Shown here piece by piece: positions 40,440-49,117 of a stretch of DNA of 64,000 bases; the stretch's first letter is position 1, and each line of letters starts with the position of its first letter. The position numbers were made by a program, and so were the translations under genes. Below the pieces are notes generated by a model, which did no database searches, was not told where the DNA came from, and saw only the letters and a list, made by a program, of their open reading frames with translations. The stretch spans positions 62,001 through 126,000 of the forward strand of contig NZ_BAXZ01000018.1 in the NCBI RefSeq assembly GCF_000684975.1, given 5' to 3'. Origin of the DNA: Paraburkholderia acidipaludis NBRC 101816. GTDB taxonomy: Bacteria; Pseudomonadota; Gammaproteobacteria; Burkholderiales; Burkholderiaceae.

Positions 40440-40548
40440 CGGGAGTCTCCGTCTATCCGGTGCGCGGGCGCGATCGGGCAGCGCCGCGGCTTCTGATCTC
40501 ATGGCTCATTGTAAGGCAAGGCGAATGCGAGCCGGCACGGCGGCGAGC

Positions 40549-40608
40549 GGCGTGACAAACGGTGTAACAAACGGTGTAACAAACGGCGTGACATATGGCG
40601 CGACAAAC
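40549..40608. repeat. Five-unit 12-bp tandem repeat upstream of the glycosyltransferase gene
   Basis: Units: GGCGTGACAAAC, GGTGTAACAAAC, GGTGTAACAAAC, GGCGTGACATAT, GGCGCGACAAAC. Consensus GGYGTRACAAAC. The array is in the 272-bp gap between the ATPase stop and the glycosyltransferase start, about 110-170 bases upstream of the latter, so it may be regulatory. Unit number can change by slippage. Confidence 0.85.
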
Positions 40609-40711
40609 GGCACGGCGACGGGCCGTCCGCCGCCCGGCACGCCCCCGCGCAAAGCTTCGCTGCCGTGCAAACCGTGTACCCGTGCCCGCGCGCGCTCCCA
40701 GGCGCCGGCCT

Positions 40712-41875
40712 TCAGCGCGACGGCCATTTCCAGGGCGGCAGGTCGAGCGCTTCGGCGTCGGCCAGCGCGGTCGCCCCCAGCTTGCGTTCCAGCACGATCG
40801 AGCGGCTGCCCTCCTCGCGCTCCAGCGCCGCCACGAGGCGCGCCGCATGCGACACCACGAACACCTGCGACTGCCGGGACGCCCGCGCGATGAGGCGCGC
40901 CAGCGACGCCAGCAGATCGGGGTGCAGGCTCGTCTCCGGTTCGTCGAGCACGAGAAGTGCGGGCGGCCGCGGACTCAGCAAGGCGGCCGCGAGCAGCAGG
41001 TAGCGCAACGTGCCGTCCGAAAGCTCGGCCGCGCGCAGCGGCCGCAGCAGCCCATGCTGGCGCAGCGCCAGCTCGAAGCGCCCTTCGTGATTGACGATCT
41101 CGACCCGCGCGCCGGGGAAGGCGTCGGCAACGGCCGTGTCGAGCGCCTCGCCGTCGCCGATCTCGCGTATCGTCTGCAGCGCCGCGGCGAGATTCGCGCC
41201 GTCGTCGGCAAGCACCGGCGAATGCGTGCCGATCTGCACCTGACGCGCAGGGGCCAGCTCGTCGGTACGGAAATGATCGTAGAAGCGCCACGAGCGTATC
41301 TGCTCGCGCACGGCGATCATCTCCGGCGCGCTGCGCGGGTCGGCGAACTCCGACATCATGCTGTCGAAGCTCGCGACGGGCTGTGCCAGCGTGGTCCAGT
41401 CGCCCGCCTCGTCGCGGATGCGGATCGCCGGCCCCCGGCGGTCGACGAGCAACGCCGAAGGCCGCAGCAGCGGCCCATTCCAGATGCATTCGCGCTTGAT
41501 GACCGGATCGAGCGCGAACTGCGACGTCGACGCCGTCGGCAACCCCAGGTCGATCGCATAGCCGAACGCGTCCCCCGCGAAGCCGAGACGCAAACTCACG
41601 ACCTCCTTGCGCACGGTGCCCTGAACCGGCACGGCGCCCTCGAGCGCCGCGCGGGAGAAGCGTTCGGGGCCGGCCCAGAGCGTGGACTGCAGGCCGCCCT
41701 CGCGCGCGAGCGAGGGAATCACGCCGCCGCGCGCGGTGAGCGCGAGCAGGCGCAATGCGCGGTAGAGATTCGACTTGCCGCTGCCGTTCGGTCCGGTAAT
41801 GACGTTGAGCGGCCCGAGCGGCACGATCAGCTCGCGCAGCGAGCGGTAATTGGCGATGGCGAGCGTGGTCAGCAT
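40712..41875 (-). CDS. AAA-family ATPase of the SMC/RecF/OLD type (AAA_21)
   Basis: 387 residues. Opening LTTLAIANYRSLRELIVPLG and Walker A GPNGSGKSN, a long middle insert with small sheets, then signature-like LSDGTLRYLLLAAALLSP, Walker B ALLVLDEPETSLHP and switch VVSHAARLVAALE. This ABC-like head is found in RecF, OLD nucleases and defence ATPases; here there is no TOPRIM nuclease domain and no partner gene next to it. It is probably a conserved stand-alone ATPase; function unknown. Confidence 0.85.
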   Translation of the reverse strand: MLTTLAIANYRSLRELIVPLGPLNVITGPNGSGKSNLYRALRLLALTARGGVIPSLAREGGLQSTLWAGPERFSRAALEGAVPVQGTVRKEVVSLRLGFAGDAFGYAIDLGLPTASTSQFALDPVIKRECIWNGPLLRPSALLVDRRGPAIRIRDEAGDWTTLAQPVASFDSMMSEFADPRSAPEMIAVREQIRSWRFYDHFRTDELAPARQVQIGTHSPVLADDGANLAAALQTIREIGDGEALDTAVADAFPGARVEIVNHEGRFELALRQHGLLRPLRAAELSDGTLRYLLLAAALLSPRPPALLVLDEPETSLHPDLLASLARLIARASRQSQVFVVSHAARLVAALEREEGSRSIVLERKLGATALADAEALDLPPWKWPSR

Positions 41876-41992
41876 GAGGCATGTGTGGCGGAAACGATCG
41901 CCGGATCATACGCAATCGCGCGCGGGGCCGGCCCGAGGCTGTGCTTCGCGCAATGCCTCGCGCGAAGCCGGGGCAAGGCGTCGCCGCGACCG

Positions 41993-43390
41993 TCAGCGCA
42001 GCCGGGGCACGTTGCTCAGGTCGCTCAGGAAGGTGTCGCGCCAAACGCCGAGATCGTTGCGCCGCAGCGCCGCCATGTTGATCTCATAACGCGACTGGCG
42101 CTCCGCAAGCGGCATCGACAACGCCTGCTGCAGCGCCTCCGCCATGCCGGTCGCATCGTGCGGATTGACAAGCACGGCGCCCGAAAGCTCGGCGGCGGCG
42201 CCCGCGAAGACCGAGAGCACGAGCACGCCCGGGTCGGCGGGATTTTGCGCCGCCACATACTCCTTCGCCACGAGATTCATGCCGTCGTGCAGCGGCGTGA
42301 CATAGCCCACCTGCGACTCGCGAAACAGCGACATCAGCTTCCAGCGGTCGTACTGCTGGCTCAGATAGCGGATCGGCGTGTAGTCGAGCCCCGAGTAGCG
42401 GCCGTTGATACGCCCGGCCTCGCGCTCGAGCTCCTCGCGAATCATCCGGTAGCTGGCGACGTCCGAGCGCGTGGGCGGCGCGATCTGCACGAGCGTGACC
42501 TTGCCGCGCCACTCCGGGGCGTCTTCCAGCAGTTGCTCGAACGCGTGGAAACGCTCGACGAGCCCTTTCGAGTAATCGAGCCGGTCCACGCTCATGATGA
42601 GCTTGCGGCCTTCCAGGCTCTGCTTGAGGTCGAGCACGTGCTGGCGGCTCTCGTAGCGGGCCGCCTGCTCGGCGATCTCGTCGGGAAACACGCCGATGCG
42701 ATAGACACCCGTGCGCAGCTTGCGGCCATACGCTTCGACCTCGGCTTTCTCGCCGTGCTCGATCACCTTGCCGTGCGCCTCGCGCGCGACGTAGTCGTGG
42801 AACGCCTGCTGGTCGTTGCGCGTCTGGAAGCCCAGCAGGTCATAGCAGCACAGCGACCTCACGAGCTCGTCGTGCGGCGGAATCGTCTGCAGCACCTGCG
42901 GCGAGGGAAACGGAATATGCAGAAAGAAGCCGGTCCGGTTCGCCACGCCCTCGGACCGCAGGGCTTCGGCAAACGGGATCAGGTGATAGTCGTGCACCCA
43001 GATGTTGTCCTCCGGGTCGACCAGCTTGACCAGCTTGTGGGCAAGCCACGCGTTCACGCGGCGGTATCCCGCGTACTCGTCGCGCTCATAGCGCGCGAGG
43101 TCGTTGCGGTAGTGGAAAACGGGCCAGAGCGTGGCGTTCGAAAAGCCGCGGTAGTACTGGTCGTAGTCCTTGCGCGTCAGGCCGACGGTCGCGAACGTGA
43201 CGGGCTCCTCCTCGACGAGGGCCGGCCCCGCGTTCGCCACGCTTTCGCTGACGACGTCGCCGCTCCAGCCGAACCAGACGCCGCCCGCATCCTTGAGCGC
43301 ACCGAACACGCCCACGGCCAGCCCGCCCGCGGAGCCCTTGGTCTCCGTCGGCGTTGCCACGCGATTCGACACGACGATCAATCTACCCAT
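41993..43390 (-). CDS. otsA: Trehalose-6-phosphate synthase (UDP-forming)
   Basis: 465 residues, GT20 family. VVSNRVATPTETKGSAGGLA at the start, WVHDYHLIPFAEALR, RTGFFLHIPFPSPQVL, SVDRLDYSKGL and PLHDGMNLVAKEYVAAQ are OtsA signatures for glucose-6-phosphate and UDP-glucose binding. No otsB phosphatase gene is in the window. Makes the osmoprotectant precursor, thematically matching the ectoine genes at the left end. The ATG at 43390 follows GGAGGAAG. Confidence 0.95.
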   Translation of the reverse strand: MGRLIVVSNRVATPTETKGSAGGLAVGVFGALKDAGGVWFGWSGDVVSESVANAGPALVEEEPVTFATVGLTRKDYDQYYRGFSNATLWPVFHYRNDLARYERDEYAGYRRVNAWLAHKLVKLVDPEDNIWVHDYHLIPFAEALRSEGVANRTGFFLHIPFPSPQVLQTIPPHDELVRSLCCYDLLGFQTRNDQQAFHDYVAREAHGKVIEHGEKAEVEAYGRKLRTGVYRIGVFPDEIAEQAARYESRQHVLDLKQSLEGRKLIMSVDRLDYSKGLVERFHAFEQLLEDAPEWRGKVTLVQIAPPTRSDVASYRMIREELEREAGRINGRYSGLDYTPIRYLSQQYDRWKLMSLFRESQVGYVTPLHDGMNLVAKEYVAAQNPADPGVLVLSVFAGAAAELSGAVLVNPHDATGMAEALQQALSMPLAERQSRYEINMAALRRNDLGVWRDTFLSDLSNVPRLR

Positions 43391-43581
43391 TCCGGCTTCC
43401 TCCGCACGTCTAGCCTCGGCTTCGGACACAGGGCGGGTTCCCTTGCGCCACAGGCCGCCGGCGCAGCCTGCCCGGCTGCCGTGCTACCGGTTAGCACGAG
43501 GCGTGCCGCGTACGGACTGGCCTGGCGCGTGCCGCCGTCAACGTCGAAAACCGGCCCGGCGGCGGGCGGATCAACCGGCGC

Positions 43582-43947
43582 TCAATCGCCGCCGCTTCCG
43601 GGCGCGCAAGGGAACGCCTTGCCGAGGCCGAGCGAAATGGCCGTGCTGGCGTTATAGCCCGCCACGTTCGGGTTGTCCGCGATGTACTTGCGCACCGCGT
43701 CGGTCAACTGCGCCGAGCGCGCGTCCGGCGGCAGGCAGAAGTACTGGCCCACGCGCGGCCCGGTCGTGCCGCCGATCGCGTCGATGGTGTTGAAGATCCC
43801 GTCGGCGGCGCCTTCGATGTAGGCCGCGCACGCGCTACGCGAAGCCACATCGGTCTTCGTGCAGAGCCGGTTCAGATCGCTGGCCGTGAAGGCGAATGCC
43901 GACACCGGCAGAACGAGCGTACCGGCGCAAATCAGAGCCCGCAGCAT
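43582..43947 (-). CDS. Rap1a/Tai-domain secreted protein
   Basis: 121 residues. Signal peptide (about 1-19, ending AFAF), then the Rap1a/Tai pattern: LNRLCTK, CAAYIEGAADGIFN, FCLPPDARSAQLTDAVRKYI and AISLGLGKAFPC with four conserved Cys. Characterised members neutralise T6SS peptidoglycan amidase effectors of the Tae4/Ssp type. No T6SS or effector gene is nearby, so whether this is an orphan immunity protein or a differently used member is open. Confidence 0.8.
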   Translation of the reverse strand: MLRALICAGTLVLPVSAFAFTASDLNRLCTKTDVASRSACAAYIEGAADGIFNTIDAIGGTTGPRVGQYFCLPPDARSAQLTDAVRKYIADNPNVAGYNASTAISLGLGKAFPCAPGSGGD

Positions 43948-44059
43948 GGTTCTCCTTTATTCGTAACTGTGGGGTGCGGCGCCCGCCTGGGGCCGCCTCG
44001 CCGCTGGTCGGTCCGCTAGCTGGTCCGCCGCCGGTCGGTCCGATCCAGCGGCAATCCCG

Positions 44060-44803
44060 TTATTTTGCACCGTTTTGCGGCGCCGCCGTGTCGGCGGGCT
44101 GAGCGCCCTGCTGCGCCATGCGGGCGGAAAGCCCCTTGATCGCGTCCGGCGACTTGTACTGCCTGGCGAAGTCGAGCGCGTTCATGCCGATCTGGTTCTT
44201 CGCGTTGAGGTCCGCGCCGTTGTCGAGCAGCAGCTTGAGCGTGGAGATATGGTCGCCGCGCGCGGCCATCATGAGCGGCGTGGTGCCGTTGGGCGACGGC
44301 GCGTCCACATAGGCCGAATAGCCGAGCAGCAGCTTCGCGATGTCGTCGTGGCCGTTCGCCGCCGCGTAGTGCAGCGCGGTCCAGCCCTTCTTGTTGACTT
44401 CCGCGCCCTTCGTGATGAGGAGCTTCACGAGGTCGGTGTCGCCGTTCAGCGAAGCCATCATCAGCGCATTCTCGCCGGCGCCGTCTTCGGCCTCGATCTT
44501 CGTTTGCGGATTGTCGAGCAGCACGGCCGCCACCTTGTCGGACTTCTCGCGGGCGGCCAGCACCAGCAGCGGCATGCCGTGGTCGTCCGTGGCGTTCGGG
44601 TCCATGCCGCCCGCGAGATCCTTCTTGACGGCACTGTCGTCGTCGAACTTGACAGCCTTCACGAGCGAGTCGACCGACGCGGCGTGCACGGGCGCGGCGG
44701 CCAGCAGCGCGGCGCTCGCCCCGAAGGCGAGCGCCGCGGCCACGCGTCGCACGAACGCGGCACGAACGGGAGAGACGGCGGGTGAAAGCGGATTAAAGTT
44801 CAT
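44060..44803 (-). CDS. Secreted ankyrin-repeat protein
   Basis: 247 residues. A long N-terminal signal region (about 1-41, ending VHAA) followed by five or six ankyrin repeats: HGMPLLVLAAREKSDKVAAVLL, ENALMMASLNGDTDLVKLLI, WTALHYAAANGHDDIAKLLL, TTPLMMAARGDHISTLKLLL and MNALDFARQYKSPDAIKGL. Periplasmic ankyrin proteins of this kind are common next to tatD in Burkholderiales; the partner protein is unknown. An AACAA/TTGTT dyad lies 27 bases upstream. Confidence 0.87.
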   Translation of the reverse strand: MNFNPLSPAVSPVRAAFVRRVAAALAFGASAALLAAAPVHAASVDSLVKAVKFDDDSAVKKDLAGGMDPNATDDHGMPLLVLAAREKSDKVAAVLLDNPQTKIEAEDGAGENALMMASLNGDTDLVKLLITKGAEVNKKGWTALHYAAANGHDDIAKLLLGYSAYVDAPSPNGTTPLMMAARGDHISTLKLLLDNGADLNAKNQIGMNALDFARQYKSPDAIKGLSARMAQQGAQPADTAAPQNGAK

Positions 44804-44829
44804 GTGAGGCCTTAACGTTTTTCAGTATC

Positions 44830-44842
44830 TTGTTGATAACAA
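44830..44842. promoter_or_regulatory. TTGTT-GAT-AACAA dyad upstream of the ankyrin gene
   Basis: A 5-bp-arm inverted repeat flanked by partly matching TATC and GATA, in the AT-rich 67-bp gap between the ankyrin start and the tatD stop. It may be an operator in the ankyrin promoter. Confidence 0.35.
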
Positions 44843-44870
44843 ATGATATTGACAGCTCCGGGCCAGGCAT

Positions 44871-45656
44871 TCAAACCGCTGCCGGGATCTTGAAAAGCCG
44901 GAAGAAGTTCTGCGTGGTGGCCGCGCCGAGTTCGGCATCGGAGATTCCCCGCTGCTGCGCAATGAATCTTCCGACATGGCTCACGTACGCAGGTTCATTG
45001 GGCTTGCCGCGAAAAGGCACCGGCGCGAGGTACGGCGAGTCCGTTTCGATCAGCAAACGGTCGATCGGCACGCGGCGCGCCACGTCCTGCACGTCGGTGG
45101 CGCTCTTGAACGTGACGATGCCCGACAGCGAAATATAGAAGTTCTGCGCGAGCGCCGGCTCCGCGACGGACCACGGCTCGGTGAAGCAGTGCATCACGCC
45201 GCCCGGCACGCCCGCGCGCTCCTCTTCCATCAGGCGCAGCGTGTCTTCGGAGGCGGCGCGCGTGTGGATAATCAAGGGCTTGTTCGTCGCGTGCGCCGCG
45301 CGGATATGCGTGCGAAAGCGCTCGCGCTGCCACTCCATGTCGGCGATCGTGCGCTCGCCGAGGCGGTAGTAATCGAGCCCCGTTTCGCCGATCGCGACCA
45401 CCTTCGGGTGCGCGGCCAGCTCCACGAGTTCGGCAACGCCCGGCTCCTGCGCCTCCTCGTGGTCCGGGTGCACGCCCACCGAGGCGTAGACGTTCTCGAA
45501 GCGGCTGGCGATGTCGAGCACCGAGGGCAGCGTCTCCAGATCGACCGAAACGCACAGCGCGTGCGTCACGGCGTTCGAGCGCATGTTTTCGAGGACCTCA
45601 GGCAGACGGTCGGCGAGACCCTCGAAATTGATGTGGCAATGCGAATCGACGAACAT
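44871..45656 (-). CDS. tatD: TatD-family metal-dependent hydrolase
   Basis: 261 residues, amidohydrolase-type TIM barrel. Metal ligands are visible in FVDSHCHINF, IGETGLDYY, IIHTRA, MHCFTE and LLIETDSPYLAP. The family has 3'-5' DNA exonuclease/DNase activity and is often called YcfH when located by holB, as here. The C-terminal QNFFRLF is typical. Cytoplasmic. Confidence 0.92.
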   Translation of the reverse strand: MFVDSHCHINFEGLADRLPEVLENMRSNAVTHALCVSVDLETLPSVLDIASRFENVYASVGVHPDHEEAQEPGVAELVELAAHPKVVAIGETGLDYYRLGERTIADMEWQRERFRTHIRAAHATNKPLIIHTRAASEDTLRLMEEERAGVPGGVMHCFTEPWSVAEPALAQNFYISLSGIVTFKSATDVQDVARRVPIDRLLIETDSPYLAPVPFRGKPNEPAYVSHVGRFIAQQRGISDAELGAATTQNFFRLFKIPAAV

Positions 45657-45674
45657 GGGCGGTCCTGCGTGGTT

Positions 45675-46187
45675 TCAGGCGGCGGGCGCGGTGTCGAGCC
45701 GCTTGCCGAGGATGATCAGATCGCGCTCGATGCCGTCGAGCACGGCGACACGCGGCAGCGTGCCCCACGCCGCGAAGCCGAAGCCCTGGAAGAGCCGCAT
45801 GCTCGGCGCGTTGTGGCCGAACACGAAGCCCAGCACCGTATGGATATCGAGGCCCGGCGCGGCTTCGAGGGCGGCGGTGAGGAGCTTGCGGCCGAGGCCC
45901 TTGCCGCGCGCGGCTTCGTCGAGATAGATGCTGACCTCGGACGTGTGCCGGTAGGCCGGGCGGCCATAGAAGTCGGAGAAGCTGAGCCACGCGATCACGC
46001 AGCCGCCTTCCTCCACCACCCACAGCGGCCGCGTGGTAGGCCCGTGCGCGTGGAACCACGGCAGGCGGCTTTCCACGCTGACCGGCTCCAGATCGGCCGT
46101 GACCTGCCGCGACGGCACGGTCGAGTTGTAGATGGCGACGATGGCGGGCAGATCGTCGAGGGTGGCATCCCGGTAGACAAGACTCAT
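45675..46187 (-). CDS. GNAT-family N-acetyltransferase (PAT/phosphinothricin-acetyltransferase-like)
   Basis: 170 residues. YRDATLDDLPAIVAIYNSTV at the start, SEVSIYLDEAARGKGLGRKLL with the acetyl-CoA loop RGKGLG, and LGFVFGHNAPSMRLFQGFGF. This sequence set marks the PAT-like subgroup acting on methionine sulfoximine, phosphinothricin or similar amino compounds; the natural substrate is unknown. It lies between tatD and holB on the same strand. Confidence 0.87.
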   Translation of the reverse strand: MSLVYRDATLDDLPAIVAIYNSTVPSRQVTADLEPVSVESRLPWFHAHGPTTRPLWVVEEGGCVIAWLSFSDFYGRPAYRHTSEVSIYLDEAARGKGLGRKLLTAALEAAPGLDIHTVLGFVFGHNAPSMRLFQGFGFAAWGTLPRVAVLDGIERDLIILGKRLDTAPAA

Positions 46188-46329
46188 GGTGTTCTATTTC
46201 GGCTGGGGCTCGCATTGCCTGCGGTTTGGCGCATCCGTGGCGCATCCTTAACGCATCAGGCGCGGCGGGCCGGGTCGGTGGATCGGTCAGGTTGGCGCTT
46301 CGCGCGAACGATCGCGCTGAACCCGAACA

Positions 46330-47379
46330 TCAGTCGAACAGTTCACGATAGCCGAGAAACAGTTCTTCGAACACGAGACGCGCGTTCAGCGGATGGTTCT
46401 CGACCGCGCGCTGACGCGTGACGGTTTTCAGGTAGTGCGCGAGCGCCGGTGCGTCGAGCCTGGCGGCACAGCGCGCGAGCGCCGCGGCGGCCTGCGGGAA
46501 ATAGCGCGGCCGGCCGGCGGTGCGCTCGGCGAGCAGGTCGTATGCCCAGCGCTGGAGCCAGCCCAGCACGAGCGGCACAGGCAGCTTCTGCAGCGTCTCG
46601 CCGCAGGCGAAGGCGTCGCAGGCCGGCCCCGCCGAGAGCTGCGCGAGGGTCCAGTCGCGCAGCGTGCGGTTTTCGTCGCGGGTGAGCGCGAGCGCCGCGA
46701 GCGGCGCGCCGCCCGCCTCGGCCAGCAGGGCTTTCGCGTCGGCCACGCCCTGCGCCGCGAGCCACGTCTCGGCAATCTCGGGCGCGGGGGTGGAGAGCGG
46801 CCACTGGCGGCAGCGGCTGATGATGGTGGGCAGCAAACGGTCGATGCGGGCCGAGACGAGCAGGAACACGACGCCCGAGGGCGGCTCCTCGAGCGTTTTC
46901 AGGAGCGCATTGGCGGCGGCCACGTTGAGCGCCTCGGCCGGGTACAGCACGACCACGCGCAAGCCGCCGCGATGCGACCCGACTCCCGTGAAGTCCAGCA
47001 GCGCGCGCACCTGCTCGATGCGGATTTCCTTGCTGGGCGTGCGGGTCTTCTTGCCGTCTTCACCTTCGCCCTTTTCACCCTTGTCGGCCGCTTTGTCGCC
47101 GTCGTCCGCGCTCACCGGGCCAACCTCGGCGGCCAGCGCCTCCGGCACGACGATGCGGTAATCGGGGTGATTGCCCTGGACGAACCAGTTGCAGGCGGGG
47201 CACGAACCACAGGGCTCGCCATTGGGCTGCGGCGACTCGCACAGGAGCCCTTTGGCCAGATGCTGGGCGAAATGCAGCTTGCCGATCCCGGCCTGGCCGT
47301 GCAGCAGCAACGCATGCGGCCAGTGGCTGCGCAGTTGCCGAAGGCGCTCCCAGTCGCCGGTCTGCCACGGATAGATCAT
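46330..47379 (-). CDS. holB: DNA polymerase III subunit delta'
   Basis: 349 residues, clamp-loader subunit. Degenerate Walker A GQAGIGK, zinc module with CESPQPNGEPCGSCPACNW, an acidic/basic insert (DDGDKAADKGEKGEGEDGK) of low complexity, IRIEQVRALLDFTG, and NALLKTLEEPPSGVVFLLVS with the SRC motif (IISRC). The charged insert is longer than in E. coli. Next to tmk as in most proteobacteria. Confidence 0.94.
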   Translation of the reverse strand: MIYPWQTGDWERLRQLRSHWPHALLLHGQAGIGKLHFAQHLAKGLLCESPQPNGEPCGSCPACNWFVQGNHPDYRIVVPEALAAEVGPVSADDGDKAADKGEKGEGEDGKKTRTPSKEIRIEQVRALLDFTGVGSHRGGLRVVVLYPAEALNVAAANALLKTLEEPPSGVVFLLVSARIDRLLPTIISRCRQWPLSTPAPEIAETWLAAQGVADAKALLAEAGGAPLAALALTRDENRTLRDWTLAQLSAGPACDAFACGETLQKLPVPLVLGWLQRWAYDLLAERTAGRPRYFPQAAAALARCAARLDAPALAHYLKTVTRQRAVENHPLNARLVFEELFLGYRELFD

Positions 47380-47407
47380 TTTGAAATCAACCAGTTAGCC
47401 GAGAATA

Positions 47408-48028
47408 TCAAAGCGCCGCGATCACGTGCCCGAGCTGGGCGCGGATCGTTTCGATGCTCTGCGTCGAATCGACGATCACGAAGCGGTACGGCGCCTCTTC
47501 CGCCCGGCGCAGGTATTCGGCGCGCGTGCGCATGAAAAACGCATCGGTCTCGCTCTCGAAGCGGTCCGGCTCGCGCGCCGCGCCGCGCCGCTCGCTCGCG
47601 GTGGCCGGCGGCACGTCGAACAGCACCGTCAGGTCGGGCTGGAAACCGCCCTGCACCCAGCGCTCGAGCGTCTCCAGCTTGTCGCGCGGCAAGCCGCGCC
47701 CGCCGCCCTGGTAGGCGAAGGTCGCGTCGGTGAAGCGGTCGGAGAGCACCCAGTCGCCGCGTGCGAGCGCCGGCTCGATCACCTGGGCCAGATGCTCGCG
47801 GCGCGCCGCGAACATCAATAGGGCCTCGGTTTCGAGGTCCATCGGCTGATGCAGCAGGATCTCGCGCAGCGCCTCGCCAAGCGGCGTGCCGCCCGGCTCG
47901 CGCGTCATCACGACCTGGCGCCCGGCGCCGGCCAGCTTGTCTGCAAGCCGGTCGCGAAACCAGGCGAGATGCGTGGTCTTGCCCGCACCGTCGATGCCCT
48001 CGAACGTGATGAATCGGCCCCGCGCCAT
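47408..48028 (-). CDS. tmk: Thymidylate kinase
   Basis: 206 residues. P-loop FEGIDGAGKTTH, the DR(F/H) motif in VLSDRFTDATFAYQGGGRGLP and the LID region RGAAREPDRFE. Phosphorylates dTMP to dTDP. The start codon directly abuts the mltG stop, so the two are co-transcribed, with holB following. Confidence 0.96.
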   Translation of the reverse strand: MARGRFITFEGIDGAGKTTHLAWFRDRLADKLAGAGRQVVMTREPGGTPLGEALREILLHQPMDLETEALLMFAARREHLAQVIEPALARGDWVLSDRFTDATFAYQGGGRGLPRDKLETLERWVQGGFQPDLTVLFDVPPATASERRGAAREPDRFESETDAFFMRTRAEYLRRAEEAPYRFVIVDSTQSIETIRAQLGHVIAAL

Positions 48029-49039
48029 TTACTGCCCCCGAATGTATTTGTCGACTGCCTTGTTATGGTCGACCAGATTGTTCGAAAAAATGCTGCTGCC
48101 ATCGCCCCGCGCCACGAAATACAGCGCGGCCGTCGCAGCCGGATTGAGCGCCGCCTGCAGCGACGCCGCGCCCGGCAGCGCAATGGGTGTCGGCGGCAAA
48201 CCGAGGTGCAGATACGTATTGTAAAGAGTGTCGGTCTGCAGATCTTGCCTGTGCAGGCGGCCCTGGTAATTTTCGCCGAGTCCGTAGATCACGGCGGGGT
48301 CGGTCTGCAGCGGCATGCCCGCGCGCAGCCGGTTGGCGAACACCGCGGCCACGAGCGGCCGGTCGCCGGCCTTGCCCGTCTCCTTCTCGATCAGCGACGC
48401 GAGCGTGAGCGCCTCGTAGGGCGACTGGAGCGGCAGCCCCGGCGCGCGCACGGACCAGGCTTCGGCGAGCCGCGTCTGCATCAGCCGGTAGGCGCGGCGA
48501 TAGACGTCGAGGTCGCTCGTGTCCTTGTCGAAGAGATAGGTGTCGGGGAAGAACAGGCCTTCGGCATTGCCCATCGGCGCGGCCGGCGCGCCGATCGCGG
48601 CGAGCAGTTGCGCGTCGCTCATGCCGGCGCTGTCGTGGTGCAGCGCCGGGTTGGCGTCGAGCTCCGCGCGCATGCGCTTGAAGGTCCAGCCTTCGATGAT
48701 CGTCGCGACGTACTCGTTGACGTCGCCGAGCGCCATCTTTTGCAGCACCTCGTAGGGCGTGATGCCGAGCTTGAATTCGTAGTTGCCGGACTTGAGCGTG
48801 CTTTGCAGGCCGAGCACGCGCGTCATCAGCACGAACAGGTCGGTCTGGACCGGCACGCCGCCGCGCCGCAGCTGCGCGGTGACGCTGCGTACCGAACTGT
48901 GCGGCTTGATGGTCACATCGAGCTGAGGGGTGGCAAGCTGCACGGGGGAATTGGCCCAGTGCCAGATGCCGCCCACGGCGGCCGCGCCAAGCACGGCGAG
49001 CGTGGCGCCGGCAACAAGGCATTTCTTGAGGAGGGACAT
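48029..49039 (-). CDS. mltG: Endolytic murein transglycosylase MltG
   Basis: 336 residues. One N-terminal membrane helix (about 8-28), a LysM-like segment (VTIKPHSSVRSVTAQLRRGG) and the YceG catalytic core with LASLIEKETGKAGDRPLVAAVFANRL (catalytic Glu in EKET) and MPLQTDPAVIYGLG. Cuts nascent glycan strands in the periplasm. The ATG at 49039 is the only good start; its AGGAGG lies 21 bases upstream, separated by a hairpin. Confidence 0.94.
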   Translation of the reverse strand: MSLLKKCLVAGATLAVLGAAAVGGIWHWANSPVQLATPQLDVTIKPHSSVRSVTAQLRRGGVPVQTDLFVLMTRVLGLQSTLKSGNYEFKLGITPYEVLQKMALGDVNEYVATIIEGWTFKRMRAELDANPALHHDSAGMSDAQLLAAIGAPAAPMGNAEGLFFPDTYLFDKDTSDLDVYRRAYRLMQTRLAEAWSVRAPGLPLQSPYEALTLASLIEKETGKAGDRPLVAAVFANRLRAGMPLQTDPAVIYGLGENYQGRLHRQDLQTDTLYNTYLHLGLPPTPIALPGAASLQAALNPAATAALYFVARGDGSSIFSNNLVDHNKAVDKYIRGQ

Positions 49040-49047
49040 GAAAACAC

Positions 49048-49066
49048 GGCTCGGAACGAGCCTCCT
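49048..49066 (-). promoter_or_regulatory. Hairpin between Shine-Dalgarno and start codon of mltG
   Basis: On the minus strand AGGAGG (49061-49066) runs directly into GGCTCG-TTC-CGAGCC (49048-49062), and the ATG is eight bases later. If the stem forms, the distance from AGGA to ATG shrinks to normal spacing. TATAAT-like sequence overlaps on the opposite strand (49066-49071), probably serving ygfZ. Confidence 0.5.
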
Positions 49067-49117
49067 ATAATAACCGCTTGCCCTCGCTAAAGTCAGGATT
49101 GACTGTTCCCCGAATCC

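Noticed and set aside
40549..40608. Tandem repeat considered as CRISPR
   Set aside because: Units are 12 bp with no spacers and no cas genes are in the window.
40595..43657. Plus-strand open frame of about 1000 codons across the ATPase and otsA
   Set aside because: Antisense to two well-supported genes, same compositional artefact, no domain.
43582..44803. Rap1a-domain and ankyrin genes as a toxin-immunity pair
   Set aside because: The ankyrin protein has no toxin domain, and ankyrin genes beside tatD are common without any Rap1a gene.
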